Part shown: positions 11,601 to 26,600 of the stretch, piece by piece
How the letters are laid out: every line of letters starts with the position of its first letter
Position numbering within the stretch: the stretch's first letter is position 1
Source of the DNA: Bombus terrestris
Lineage: Eukaryota; Arthropoda; Insecta; Hymenoptera; Apidae
Length of the DNA: 64,000 bases
NCBI RefSeq assembly: GCF_910591885.1
Contig: NC_063283.1
Location: 8,603,001-8,667,000 of the forward strand
Reading direction: 5' to 3'
Notes under the pieces: generated by a model
Databases searched by the model: none
Seen by the model: only the letters and a program-made list of their open reading frames with translations
Told to the model about the DNA's origin: nothing
Translations under genes and position numbers: made by a program

Positions 11601-14600
11601 TGATCGGGGCAAATTCAAAAATATTAAGCGCCTGATTGCCGGAAACGTTCTCGACGATTGCATTTCGGAAGGAAGTTCGCCAGACGGGACGAGGGTGAGT
11701 TGTCGAGAGGAAAATAATCGGATTCCACGAAATAGAGAGGACGTAAATGTGGTTCAGCCTTCCTTCTCTCTTTCTCTTTAGAGGCGGTGTCTCGATTCCG
11801 GAGAAATCGGAATCGAATGGAATCGATCGGCCGGAAAGGGGCGGTAGAAGGCACAGTCGAAGACCAACCGCTTTATTTTCACCGGTGATAGTGAGCGTCA
11901 GATTGAGATTCATGAGGAACTTGTTGCCAACTTCGAGGAGGGCTTCCCTCGGCCATTCCAGGAACCAATCGATGGTCGTGCAGTTGATCAAGCTCGGGTA
12001 CTGGCGTAATCTGTTTCTGAACGCGTCTCCGATCGGGCTCATGCATACCACCAAGTGCATATTGGCACGCGCCCGCTCGATCAACAACGAATAGATCGCT
12101 TCTGTCGTTGGTACTCGTCCAGCACGTATTACTTCCTTTGTCAGCTTCTTTTTAATCTGTCGCACAGAAGGACAGGAAGAATTTATGCATGTACAAGTCT
12201 TTCGATTCGTTTTAGATCCATAATCAAGAATTTCATTATGGAAAATAGATATTACAAATGGGATTCGATAGAAAAGAACAGGAAGTGGATGAAATTTGGT
12301 ATCGGCAGGAAACATACTTCTTCTATCTCATCGCTCTTGTAGAGATTGGCTACTTCTCCCGTACTCAGTATACTGTTTATTACTTCTAGAAATTGCTCCT
12401 CGGTCACTTGCGTGTCGTTGAAGAGGAATGTCGTAGGTTTTTCCTCCACGCCTGTTTTTGAGTATAGGACCTTCAGGTCTTCGCGGAATTCGGGTAGTTT
12501 GTAGTTTTTTGTAACGTAGATCTGGAAGGTGGTCAGTTCGCATATGTAGCTCGCGATTCGGGATAAAGATTGTCTTCCGCTTCCGCCGATCCCTATTAGC
12601 AGCATGTTACCACGGGGCTGTCGAAAGATATTTCATATCATTTTCTATCGTGATAATTTCATTGTTATCCTTTATTTTTGAAAATAATCATTCGCATCAC
12701 GAATTTAATCAAATCGATTTCCACGCGACCTAATGCATTTTTCTAATTAGCTTAACTAGTTTTATTATTCTAGATTTATAAGAATCATTACTGACTTGAG
12801 AGATCACGCGAACTATACGGCAGATGTGTTCAATCGCGTCATGGAAAAGAACTAAATTCATGCGAACCACGCCACTGGAAGCGTTATATTCGTCCATTTG
12901 ATTCTCTATATAAGTCCTCACGGCAGTAAGGTTCGTAAGGTCCTCGTATATGTCCCAAACGTTCATGAAACTACCTGCGAGTGTCGTGGATTAAGTCTGG
13001 ATTAGATTCGCGTTACATTCGAATAAACTGATTCAGGTTTAACCCAAGTTAGACCTGGATTACACGGAGCGAGGGTTAAACAGTGGTCAGATTAAGTTCA
13101 ACTTAGGAATACTTCGGTATCTTTCTTCAGAATCCATTAAGGATCACACCGTACTAACACAACATTTCATTTGCAACTTTTTTTTACAATCAATTTATAT
13201 TCAAATTCTATTTTTTTAACATTGTGTCTGTGAAAGGAAATTCCACGGATTCGTTTAATACCTCTTTCGTTAAATAAACTATCGTTTGGCCCTTGATGGG
13301 TCAATTCAACTTACCAAATAAGGGACATCGTTTTTCGGGGCAGATATTCTGGAAAGTCAATTCAAAGTGTTTCCCAAGTTGTTCGCCAATTTGATCTACG
13401 AACCATTCTCTGTCTCTGAAGAAGAAAAAGATTCGTTTCTGAATTCTGAGAAAGTGTTTGGGAAGATTTTTTGAGATTCGCTTACTTTTCGTCGATCAAT
13501 CGATCGGAGAAGACTCTGAACGTCTCGTGCACCCATAGACGAAGGAAAGTTTGCCTGGAAAATTGGTAATCTTTATGACTTCGTAGCAGACCTTGGAAAA
13601 CCTGTTTGGCAAAAATATCGAAGATTGAGTCACCGAGAAAATACAGGTCCCAAAGTAACGTTCCTACCTTCGATATGTCCCTTAGATTGAACAGATAGTG
13701 TATCTTTGCTGGCGTGGGCAACATCTTGCTGATCACTTTGTTATACAAGCCGATGGTGGAAAGTGTTATTTCGTTGGCTGATTAAGAGGAACACTCTTTG
13801 TTTAATTTCTTACTTACGATAGTTTTAAATTAAAAATGGAACATCTTTTTCAATAAAGACCCCATAAGACGAAATGATACGTCTACTAACATATTCCCTT
13901 TACTTCCGCATGGAATTCACCAAAATGTTGATTCAACATCGACCCATATATTCTGATGATTTGCTTCTCGACCGGGAACGTCATATTAATTACATTAAAC
14001 TTTGTCAGCAAGCGATTCGTAATAACGTTTCGACCTCCTCCGGGGGGACCCATGGCCGCCATTAATTGTAATTTCTGTATAAATTTCTGTGTTTGTTTCT
14101 CTCGATCGTACCTTGACACATTCATCAAACAATATTATGTAATAAAATATTATGAGCTCAATTGTTAAAATTAACGAGATTGTACCAGAAACCGTATCCT
14201 ATCCACTGCCGAATTAATTCCAATGGCGGCTGCGAGCCGTATATCTCTTTCATAGGCATGTTAAAGTCGTCCATAAAGGCGATCAGAGTTTTACCGCCTG
14301 CAGGAATGTACACACGTATGGTGCGTTTCTCGAGTCTGCTCTCAATTGTGTCCTAAAACATGCGAAACTTCGCCAACTTGTCCCGATGCAAATACATCGT
14401 TTGCATTCCTTAACGAGCAAATCTTTCGTAGGAAATCGCGGGTTCACCTGTACGTTCTTCGAAGTCGTCTGGGCGGACATGTTCAGAGTCAGCACGCTAT
14501 ATTTCTCCTCGTTTAGGAAGTTTAATACCGACTGGAGTATTGACGTCTTTCCCGTGCCTACGGGACCTACTATAAGAACTGGGAATTGGTTCTTTAGCAG

Positions 14601-17600
14601 CGAGTTCACGATGAACTCGTATCGAACTGTGTCTACGGTCGGCACTACTATCTTGTAGAACGGCATCCTGGTATGTCGAATTATTCATAGTTATTTTATT
14701 CGTTTTACTTTATAATATCTTTATTTCAAAAAATATACGGTGATTTTAATTTCCTTTTTCAGAGAAATAAAATTCTTTTGGTATACGATAGTGTAATACA
14801 GGAGCACAAATAGAAACATACACTTTCGTTGGAAAATCTTAGAAGAACCAATAAAGTCTTGGAAAGATAATAAAATGTAAATTGTTTAAAATTACCTTGG
14901 CTGAATTTTCCATACCGGAGGCAATCTTTCTTCCCAGGAAACGAACGATCGTAGTCGAGAGTCTACAAAGTATTCGTATACAGTGTCTCGCAGTGGGAAC
15001 GTGCCTTCGATCTCTCGTATGAAATTGTCCACTTTAAATCTACCTTCTTCGTTAACCGACGCACAAATAGACCATATCAAACTAACACAAAATCAAGTCT
15101 CTGTAAAATTAGATCTAAAAATTGCGTCTTTTGGATGTGAGATCTTTTTTAAAAAATTATACCAGAAGAAGAACCACATTCTGCAAATATTGGCGAACAT
15201 GTCTACGTCTCCCGTGAACTCAACCCCATTTTCAGCAGTGGCAAGCACTTCTAGAAGCTTGCATAATGATTGAACGGCGTTTAGTTCGGGAACTGGGACA
15301 AGATCCTCGCATTTTCGTCGTTTAAATTCTAAAGTATCGTTCACGTGGGCACTGAACAATTTTTTCATCTGCAGTATATATTTCACTTTAGTTGTCGTAT
15401 CAATTTCACATCTCTAATTTGACTTTTTCTATCAAAGTTTGTAATAAGACTAGGCGACTTACTTCTTCTACGAATTCTGCCTGTCGTTGAAACTTCTGAA
15501 GCCAGCTGTGCATGTAAGGTGTCCAACCAAGGTCTTTGTAATCGTTATATACCATTCCAGCCCGCGAAACCGTCGCTGGAGAGGCGACAGCGAGGTCTTG
15601 GACCTCGAATAATAGCAATACTTGATTCGGCAAAGTGATTCGATCGTTATTTATGAGAGTTAAAACCTATAGACACGTTTATTTCATAATAAACTATACA
15701 ATTTAGTAATCAATAATTGTTAATTTATTACTTGTAAGTTTTAAAAAACCAGAATTATAAACTTCTAGATGCCTCCCTTTAAATATAAATTTTCTTTTAT
15801 TTAAAAGTTATTAACTAAGAGAAATTCCCTAAATAATATTTGGATTTTTCGAGAAAGTAGAACTTTCAGGAAGCGTACCTTGTTATCGTCCATTACGCTG
15901 TTCATGTTCTCGATCCAGTCAGCGTCCACTGGACCGTCAAAGAGGATCCATTTTGTGTCAGGGCTATCGTCTGTCAAAAGTAACGAGACTCTGTCGACTT
16001 TGTCCAATTTGCCGCGACCAAACCGTGGTAGCCAAAAAATATAAAGAATTCTGTGTACCGGAACAGGTTTTTCGCATGATCGACGATATAACGCCATCGT
16101 GCCATTCGCCAGTGGTGAGATTGTATTCGCCGTAAAGTTCAGCGAGGCTCAACGCCTTTGGATTAATGGGATAGACATGAACGGCGGTGTATCCTGGTTT
16201 CTTGTCGTTCTTCATGCTCGTCATCGCGTGCTGTAACACCTTCCATGTAACCGTCTTCGCTGTGTTCGACTCGCCCACTATCATCGTCGAGTGCCTCGAA
16301 TTCATCGTCTCGTATAGCTCGATAACTTTCGTCAGTATCAGGGGAATAGGCTGTAAACAATGTTAGCTGTGCAAACTGGCGCGCGTGCACTTCCAGAAGT
16401 TCACGCAGCCTCCTAGATTGCGACGTTAATGGCGTCTGAAGACGATCGATTGAAATTCGGGACCGAATTGAGATTCCAGTTGATTTTCGCCCGCTTTGAT
16501 AGTCCAATTAAGGGTAATCGGATCTTTAGCGTGAAATATATTTTTAAGATTAAATTGAGGAGGAATAGATGCATATATACAGGCGCGTTGATCGTGTTCT
16601 TTATTGTAGCTGCTATAGAATTTTACGACGCAATAAAATTCGTTTTTAAAAGTTAACGTGCAATGAAAAAATCGATATCTGTAAGGATGCATGGAGCAGT
16701 TTTGTAATTTATAGAGTACATTATTCTCAGCTCGAATCTTTGGATTCTGATTGTCAGCGTGCAATATGCAAGTACTAAAGATTACCATTTTGACGAACAT
16801 GGTAATATTTCCTCGATCGAAGGTTCTTTTATTAAAAAATAAACGCCTTTAAAGATCAGCACGTCGTTCTGCGTTCGACGTAAGGGGCGGAGGCGTTCGA
16901 GATTACCTGGAGCTTCAGTTTGATGGCCTCCCTGGTTATGTAACCGATAATTTCGCTGTAATCCACTGTTGGTATCTCCGCATCGGGGAAGAGATCGCTG
17001 GTGATACCGAGGAACAACGGCAAGTCGTCCGAGGTGAGTTTAGCGATGTTCATATCCTTCATGGCAAGAATGATCACCTGCGCGCGATTCACCATATATT
17101 TTCATCGTTCCCTCGTTTTACCGATCACGTAACGTCTAATGCCGGATCGAACGATCGCGCCACGTTTATCGCGGTAAAGCGACCGGATAAACGTAGTCGC
17201 GTAAGTCTCGAATCTATCTCGAACACGGTGTGTGGCGACAGAGTAAAAACTGTTTTAGAGAGAGGAGTGTAAACAAAGTGGTAATCGAGAGAAAAATGGC
17301 AAAGTAAAGGTATAAAGGGCGGGGATTGACTGTAGCGTAAAATGATGAAAGGCTGAAGCGATGGAAAATTGGATTTTTCTGTCCTTATGTGGTTTTGCTG
17401 TTGTAAAGAAAAGAACGAAAAAAGGGAATGGTTAAGCTATCGTTACAGTGGTTTCGTGTCCTGACGAACTCTAACGAATGAAGCATCTGAAGATTGAGAT
17501 ACATATACCAATAAGAATTTGAATTGTTATTGAATTATATATGCAAATTATTCATCAGAACACGTATTCTCTGTAATCTTACTTCCTCGTCTGGCAGATT

Positions 17601-20600
17601 CGGATAAAGCCTCTTCTTTTTTCCTGCATATCTCGTTAAAGTCACTATTCCCCTCAAACCAAAGTCGTAATGAAATTGTTTGCTTAATTGTTGCTGAGCC
17701 AGCGTGTATAACGTGAAAACCTACAAAGAAGAAAGTAAGAAGAGGAAAATAGATTCGAATCTCATAAAAGGATATATTTCACAGAAGGATTGTACGAACC
17801 TTCTTGGCGAGAATTCGCGTCTGTTCGAAACCCTCGCAGAACAAATTGATCTCGGCGATCATGCCGCTGTCAGGCACCATCATTGAAATTGGCCTGAACA
17901 TGGATTTCAGATTATCAGGCAGTTCAGTGCGACCTGCGTAACCTGGATTCATCGTGATAAAGACGCCGCAGGTGTGCACCAGCGATATTTCATAGCCCTC
18001 GAACACGAACCTGGTGAGTTTCTGCGAGAGCGCAGAGAGAATCGATAGTATCTGTTGTGCAACCACCGATAACACCTCGATGTTTATGCTATTGCGGAGA
18101 AAACGAATTCAATTGTAGTGACCATCAAGTGTCATTGCACAAAGGCCAAACAACATCGAAACCAGCGAAATGTAGTTTTGACAAAGTCAATGTTTCGAAA
18201 ACACAACTATTTTCAAGATGACATAGTTTTGCGTGGATATAACGAGAGAGCATAGGAAACCAATATAAAGAAACTGGATGATCTTCCTCGTTTACCGATT
18301 AAATTCATCGAAGCAACCCCATGCGCCGGTCTGAGCCAGTCCAGAGAATAATCTGCCCATGCTTTTGTAATCTAGCCCTTCGGAGCAGTTCTGCACGATC
18401 ACATTGAATCCCAGTGCTTTTCCTAGATCCTTCACGGTCTCGGTTTTCCCTGTACCAGCCGGTCCCTTGGGGCTGCCACCACGATACAAGTGTAGAGCTG
18501 TGGTGAGAGTTATGTAACACCTACCATCGAAATAGAATTATTCTCAAAGGGCCGCTATTAATTTATTATGACAGTTATTAGATCGAGTCGATAATTCGAA
18601 TCGTATCATGTTTCATATTATAACCATATTAAGCATGGTGCATACAACATTAAACTTGCTTTAACATTAAACAGAGTATAATCTATATATCTTAGTAGCC
18701 TCTTCGTTTTTACAGTTTTACGATCTTGAGTGAAATAAAATAGTTGAAGAATTTATAATAAATTATTCGGCAAGACGAGCCAAAAATTTGTATTTTCAGA
18801 CATTATAGCATCTCCGATCTCTCGTTGAACGTTTCCACAAATTCGAACACGCAGCGATTCATCGTTTAATCCGTTTCTAGAGTAAGGGGCGAGTCGACGA
18901 CGGCTGTAAGGGTGGGACGCGACGTACTACTACGAGGAATCGTGCTTCTCGGAGGGCGCGTTGCGTTCTTCTTTCCGCAAGACAAATTCTCGGAACCGGA
19001 GAACAAATGTATCGGGACGGCCGGCCCTGTCCATAAATTAGAGCCGAGCGGCTCGAACCCTTTTATCGCGATTAAATCGATACCGCGTTAAGTATCCTCT
19101 CTGAGCTGGCGTTGCTGTCCTCCAAACCCCTCGATCCGTTTCCTTTGATGTCCCTTGTCGCGCAAACTGCTCTTCCCTCTCGATAACAACCACCATGAGA
19201 GATTGTATCGCATCCTGTCCTAACTGACGTATATTACGCGGTTCTGTACACAAGCTGAGCTTATGTCCGCATTGCTAGACCAAGGAAATTGCGTTTGGAG
19301 ATCCGTAGGATTTTGTCGTGGCGAATTTTCTTTACTTTTCGTCTGGTAACGATAGACTCCAGATATAATTGATATACTACGTGTAAAATCGTTAAGATCA
19401 AGTGTTGCTTAGTCAAACATTTCAACTTAATTCAACGTACATCCTCTAGCACAAACTTTTAAAAATTCTACGATTTTTACTTTTTACTTACTTGTCATCT
19501 CTAGTTTTTAGCAATCGTTTTAACAGTTATTTCTCACAGTCGTGGATGGTTCTTCGAGCTAGTTAGTTTTATTAATCGGTGCACTTCGTGCAAATGCCAA
19601 ACAACCTCGAACGATCACAGCATTCGATCAACTACGAGAAATAAACAATGAGAATAAACGATAGCAACATATTAATATCATCGATGTCGAAGACGGCGGA
19701 AAGGACACGAATTTGTTAAAAAGTCAATGATCGTTTTGATGTTTGTCGAGAGGGTAAGGAGGCTGGTTTAAGTTGGGAAACGTTCTCGAAAGGGTATAAT
19801 CAACATTAATCAACGATGGTTCTTGGACTCAAGACGACGAGTATGATCCTCGAAAGTTCGCGAAACTTCATGGACATTCGCGAAGAAACGTTCAAGCGAC
19901 AAATTTTCACCGGAGGAACATCAGCGGAGATGTAATTAACGTTAATCAACGAGATTCTCGCAACCCCGTAGAAGAGAAGAGACGAGCTCTTTGGATTTTG
20001 GTGTAAGTTCATTAATCATGAGAGAAAACTCGGATGTCAGTGTTCGATCAGGCAACGACACATGCGAAACAGTCACTAAAAACGAATTACCTTCAACGAG
20101 TCAAAGACGCTTGTCTCCATAGTTTCGTTAATTTTCCTCCTAATAGACGATGATAGTAACGAAATTTTATTGTACGAGGCTTTCAGATTGTTTAAATATC
20201 TTCACTTAGCTATCCTTATTTTAAGTATTGTAGAATCAGTGGAACAGGACGAAGCGAATGAAACTACTTTGCATATTCCACATACTGGTGGGGTGAATTT
20301 TTAGAGAATTTCTTTGGACAAAGAAATTACTACATCCACGAGATTGCCAATCTGAGTAGTTAGCAACTCTTCTCCATTTAATAGTTTGAGACAGGAATCA
20401 ATGGCGACTTCAGGTGAACCAAACCTCATATTGCGCGTAGCTGAAGTTTCAAGCAATTTAGTCCCGAATTACAGTCGGTGTCATGTATGCTTTGTTTCAT
20501 TACGTCTAACGAAGTTAATATTTCGAGGACGAGGGTAATAGATTGCGCGTAATTGTAAACTCGCACGCCATCGGTAATCGTTGCGACTTCTGACCTAATT

Positions 20601-23600
20601 ATAATATCTCATATCACAGCACCGACTCGTATGTAATCGCTTTCACGCGTGACCCTGTTTCCTGTTGTCAATCATAATGACAAGTAGCTTATAAGTTTCC
20701 GCCTCGAGAAAAGGGTTGTCCTTAGGAGCGGTATTTGAACTGATGCGCATTACCCTGACGTTTTGTGTTAAATTTGGGTCGAATTTTGATATATCGATAA
20801 TATGCATATCTTGTTTTCGTAGAAAGTTAAAATAAATAAATTCTGTTGCAGGTACTAGGTTTAAGGCTATTATAATATGATTTAGATTTCCAGCATAATA
20901 ACACCGATTTGTTCTTTCCCAAAAGATTCGTTTCTTTATCCAATGCTATTCTTTTTTTTTTTTTTTTTACCATAAACTACAGGAAATTGAATATACCTAT
21001 CGGTGAGCGGCGTTATCACCAAACGTCCCGTGTTTCCAAGATACTCGTATCCGTAGACAAAATACGTGTTCGTCTGCCAGACGATGCAATCGTCGATATC
21101 TTTGTCCCAGTAGAATCTCAGTTGTGATAGCCATTCGAAGGCGGACACGTCTCTGCAGTCTGTAAACGAGGTCGAAAATCGGCTTTGCAACGAAAACGTA
21201 TTTTCGACAATCCTGTTCGAATTGCGTCGTGCGTGATGAAACATTGAAATCAGTCGACCCCTCGTATATTAGTTTAATTCACGAAATCGCATTAATTGGC
21301 GACGCGTCCCCGGACAAATCGTTGACGCGCGAATTTACGGAATACATTGGACAAACGTTGCACCTGTTCACTTAGCAATATTTGCCGATGGCGCGGGCTA
21401 AATTGTTTCCAGGGATGCAAGGATAATACACGCTCCAATCTATCTGGCTATTCATCTATTTTCGACTCGATACAGCCCAATGAATTTACGAGATTCTGGG
21501 GGACAGACGACCATCCGTTGAAAACCGTATTGTCGTTCTAACGTTATAACGCGAATATGACATCGTGAACAAGTCTTAAGCTATACGGCAAAAGGGAACA
21601 TTTGTTAAAATATTATTCCGATACTGTTTGATATAGCTGTTTGTGATATACTGTTTTTAAGAAGATTTTGACCAAGGACAAGAAGAAAACAAAAAAGATA
21701 CAAAAAAGATTTGGTTAGATTGGAAGCTGACTGGATTAGGAATTGGATAGATCACTTACTAGCTCGGTACATTTTCTCGATAACGTCTCTCGCGTGGATC
21801 TCAATCACCGCAATCGCCTTGAACTTTAATCGTTGAAGATGGGTTAGTTCGCCTCTGATCGCTTCCGTATACTTGCTTAATGCCTGGTTCTGTCGTTTTC
21901 GTAGCTTTTTCAGCGGCCTTCTCGAGTCCACCAGCCTTAAAATACGTTTATTACCCGTTATTAGTAAATTCAAGCGAAACCCTTTTTCTCTTATCGTTAC
22001 AACATTCTTCTAATCTATCTAACGTTAGTTCTACGCAATCCACAAAATCGTTCATAAAAAAATTCAAAGACTATCCAAAAAGGAAAAGAGTCATTAATTA
22101 TCCTCGTCAGACAGTATCACCTCTCCGCATCTACATTTAACTTTCTACTAGTAAAGCGTCGTAGCTGAAGGAAATTTTTCCCCCTCGCAAGCGGCATAAT
22201 CAGCCTCTTTGTCCGACACCTTTGTATCCCTTTATTTCTTTCAACGAGAGTAACATCCCCGTGGCCAACGAGAAGGTTCTGGGTGCACCCAGACCCGGAT
22301 AGCTGTTCTACCCGCGGACGAACGTTGGAACAGGGTCCCGGGATGTAGGGATTTCCTTCTCCACCGTTGGGTGTGGGTTAAATTATTCGCAGTACGGCTA
22401 GTATATGCAAACGAGGGAGGAAGGGTGTTTAGCTAGGTCGGTGTGACTGTGGATCGTAACACGGGAGCCGGAATATGCAAAATTCCCCTTATTAGAGTTA
22501 CCGTGTCCCTTTATTCGCGAATCCAACCCCCGTATCTTTCACTTTCCCTCTGCCCGCGTCTTCGTTCTCCGTTCCTCCCTCGTTCAGTCTGTCTCCAACA
22601 AAGCAGAGGCAGCCTTTAAGCCGTTAGATTCGGTTTTCCTTCTGTTCTATCCCTTTATCTTTATCACCCCTTTTCCTCTCTTTTCAACCATACCCATCGC
22701 CCCCTCAATTTCAGGTCCATCGTTCTGGTTACAGACTGCTGTAACCAACGTCGTCGCTAAATTTTCATCCAGAGCAGCATGTGTGAGGCTCACTTGCAGT
22801 GTTGAAGGGTACGGGTGCAGTCGGTCGTCCACTGGATCTGAGTGGACGTAATTCCAGGCTGGCTTGGCCACTCTTTCACCCACCTGTCGCGTTTCGTGGA
22901 CATTTTTCGCAGCGCGCTACGACACTGCTTCAGCACCTCGCGCAGACTGGTCCTCATCGCGGTCTCTGCGAAATCGCCATTTTTATTTTTTCTTTCATTT
23001 CCATGCCCCTTTTTTCCCGTCGTTCCACTGCACGATCTACCCCTACCGCTGTCGTTCCTGCGCTATGCCCTTCCATCCCGTACAAATTGCGTGCCTTTCA
23101 TGAAAAATTGTTGCCAAATGGCCCCTTGAAAACGCCGGATAAAAGCGGCCCGAACGATACCAGGCTGACCTTTTTTTTTCATCGCCGGATGCACTCGTAC
23201 AGTGTCAAATTTGATTTTCGAATGAGATGGATGATAGATGTTTGGGTCTTTTTACTTCCATACAGTTTGATTGTACGTAAAGTTGCTGCGTCATAGTTCC
23301 CATCGTTAAGATATTAATGGTGATAATTTTGAAACAGAGCTTTAGTTTATCAGTATTTTTTCAAAATGATTTTTATCGAAACAATTATCATAAGAGAAAC
23401 ATCTTACCAACATCGCAGAGCCATTTCTCGACCTGGCCCTCCAGAACAACGGGCACGTTAAAATCGATACATTCTCCTTCGTTAGAGTTCATCGCAGTCG
23501 CCAAATTCTTTCCAATTATGGACTACAAAGTCACACAAAATATCATTAGGTATATTATAATATACAATATAATGAAATAAATCTACTAGAATGAACGAGA

Positions 23601-26600
23601 AACGTTATGAATTTTTCAAACAGTCCAATACTTACAACGAAGACATCCTTAATGAGAAACACGTGTAATTCGACAGATAAATACCCATATCTTTTTTTTT
23701 TTTAACAATGAATATAAATTCAACTAACAAGTTAAATTTACCTTAGTTGTGGTCAGAAATTTAATATTCTCGAAGAGCTTCTTAATATGTTGTTGTATCA
23801 GTTCGGGCCTCCTCGCATTCGCCAGGATCTCCAGTAGATCGTCGTTAGAAATGAAGTAAAACCTTGGAAACACGTGTCGTTTGGTTTCCAAGTACTGTTC
23901 GAGAGCACGTTGCATCGATTCGAGCTTGTCATTGAGTTTATTCAGAAGTTCCAGCAGACCAGCTACGAAGACAAGAGAGAAATTAGGTGAGCCGAGTCGG
24001 AGGAAAAATGCAAATGCTTCCGGTGGACCAGATTTATATTATTTTATAGCGCGGTCTTCGTGTCGGTACGTGGCTTTGCCCTCCCTTTTTTTCTTTTCAC
24101 GTTCCAACAGACGACGACGACGACGACGACGTGTCGTACATTTTTCATTCTTCTTTTTCTTTCCTAGCGCTTGTTCGATTCGCCTGAATATTCCGAACAG
24201 CTTGTTCGAATTACAATGCATTACGCGTCTTATGTTTGGACGATTTTATTGGATACGCCTACTTTGTTTTTCTTTCGCTTATGTTCTTTCTTACAGCCGC
24301 TTAAGAAAGTTTTCTTTAATTTTGTTCCATGATTTTCGTGAGTTAATTTTTTAATCCTCCCTATTCCTTTCAGAAATACATTAAAATACGTAAATATAAA
24401 TAATTTACAACAAAGTACGTTTTTAATTCTGTCGTTAAGTCGGATACGCAAAATTCGATAGATGTATGTAGACTTTCGTCATTCACCGTATGCTAGTTTT
24501 CTCACAATACATACGTGGATTATGAGTGGCTTCTAATGCCAAACCGTAGGATGCCATCCGCGAAGTAATTGCGATCCACTGTCTTGTCAGTTTGTCGTAT
24601 TCGCTGGTTTCCTTAGGGAGCTGTTTTCGGATGTCTTCCGTGGTGAATATGTTGTCCATGTACATGTAGCCGCGCTGAATTAACAGGGTCGTTTCGAGAA
24701 CCTCCCCGATGGTCGAAAGGGTTCTCTCCCAGTAATCAACTTCCTCGGCAAACGGTTCAACGAACCTGTAACACTTACACATAGTATCCCATCGAGTTTC
24801 CCTTGAAGCACGTCAGTTTATCAAACCTCGTTGCCTTCATCGCTGATAATTGAATTTGATGATCCTCCAAAGATTGCATTATTTCGTCGATAGACCTTAT
24901 CCTGAATATCCCGCTGTCTTTGTAAGGAATCATCTCTAAAGGCATGTTTTGCCAGATCTCGGAAATATTTTTCAAGCCCTGATGAATATGAGACGGGATC
25001 TCTTTATCTACTTAGACATTCCTGAATTTTTCTTTTACGATATGTTATTCGAGATAAAGCTATATTCAATTTATGATCGATTAGATATTTGTATATTTGC
25101 CTAACTTTTACTTCCTTACATCTAATATACCTTTTTCAACTTGTTACGCTTACGATTTCGATAGCTAATTCCATAGTAGCGGAGTTTGAGATATCGTCAA
25201 TTTGGTCTGCATAATTTTGCAGCTCCATCTCCGCGATGGTATCGAGAGTGAAATCCTCAGATGTTTCGTCGAAATCACGATCTACAATTTCTTTGACTTT
25301 CGTCCAGTGCCTAGGCCTCATCGCCGGATTCTTCAGGTTGGTAATTAATGGAAGGGTACGCCTGAATCTATCCACTCTCCCCCTGAAAAATTTGTTATTC
25401 CACACATTTTGTTATCAGAGTAAGAACCGGCGGTCTTCAAAATTTTATATCATTAATGAAAATGTGATTTTAAGAAAAGCAGAAAATGACAGAATAGAAC
25501 AGGATAATTTCTATTATTGCCTCGAGTGTTCCACGATCTCCCACTTCTTTTCTTTGAGTTCCCTGCTAAGACGATTCAGCTTCCTGAAGAGAATATTCGC
25601 GGTATTCTCCATTTCTTCCATTTCAATCTTCCAGAAATTCTGCGTCCTGTATTTTTCCCAAGCATCGTTCCATTCGCTAGTGATCTCCCATACCAATTGG
25701 ATGGCGTTCATGTCCTATTAAAATAATTTTCGTGCGTCTATATGAAAAGAATGGCGAACGTTTATCATTTTACCTGCTCTAATTGTATCAGTTTGAGGGA
25801 ATCTGGTTGATTTATGTCGAACACTAAAAGCTGCGTTTTCAGCTTGGATTCTCTCTTTTTCAGTGCCGAAATTTCCCGTTCCGTGTAACTTATCCAGGTG
25901 AACGCATCTTTTCAAAATTAGAATTAAGATGGAGTTAAACACAATTAAGAATTACGTGACAAATATATGATAAGTTGACGAATATGAGAGGTTTATTTAG
26001 ATTACTAATTCAGATAACTGTCCAAGTTACGAATAAGTTCACCTTGCGTCGTCCAAGCAGACGTGAATGGCCCAGTATCGAAAAATTTCGCCACTTGAGC
26101 TAATACTTCGTCTTCGAACATGAGGGCATCTTGCAGTAGGATCTGTTTGAATTCCTCCTAAAATAAATAATTATACCGTAAGAGTTTAACACATATATGT
26201 AGTATCTTAAATAGGTCTAATGCAAGGACAAGTAAGGATGTTTTATTTGTTAACAGGTTGATATAGTTAGTGTATTTAATAACGATGAATATAATGATAA
26301 AGCGTGACAGATTATTCAGTGATAAACAATGTCAACGTGTTCGTTCGGCTTAGCGGCTTTATACATCCGACCTCTCGACGTGTGCTCTTAGAGTCTTCAA
26401 AAAGGACTACCTGACCTTTCATCATTTCTTGGTCTTCTCCGGGAGACGACCCCCATTACGCTCAGATCACGCCACCGTTCGCGCCTATCATCACGTATGC
26501 CGCCTTCTTTGTAGATGAAACAACAGACCGAAATCGACGTTTCTGGATGTCGCTGCTTGGCGACAACTATGCGTTTGTCGCGTAATATAAAAAGAAATTT

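Noticed and set aside
11512..11882. Continuation of the exon 46 frame to 11512
   Set aside because: Homology ends at the donor at 11882; downstream codons are intronic.
22799..23296. 165-codon plus-strand frame
   Set aside because: It overlaps DNAH2 exon 26 on the other strand and reads through its intron; no homology.
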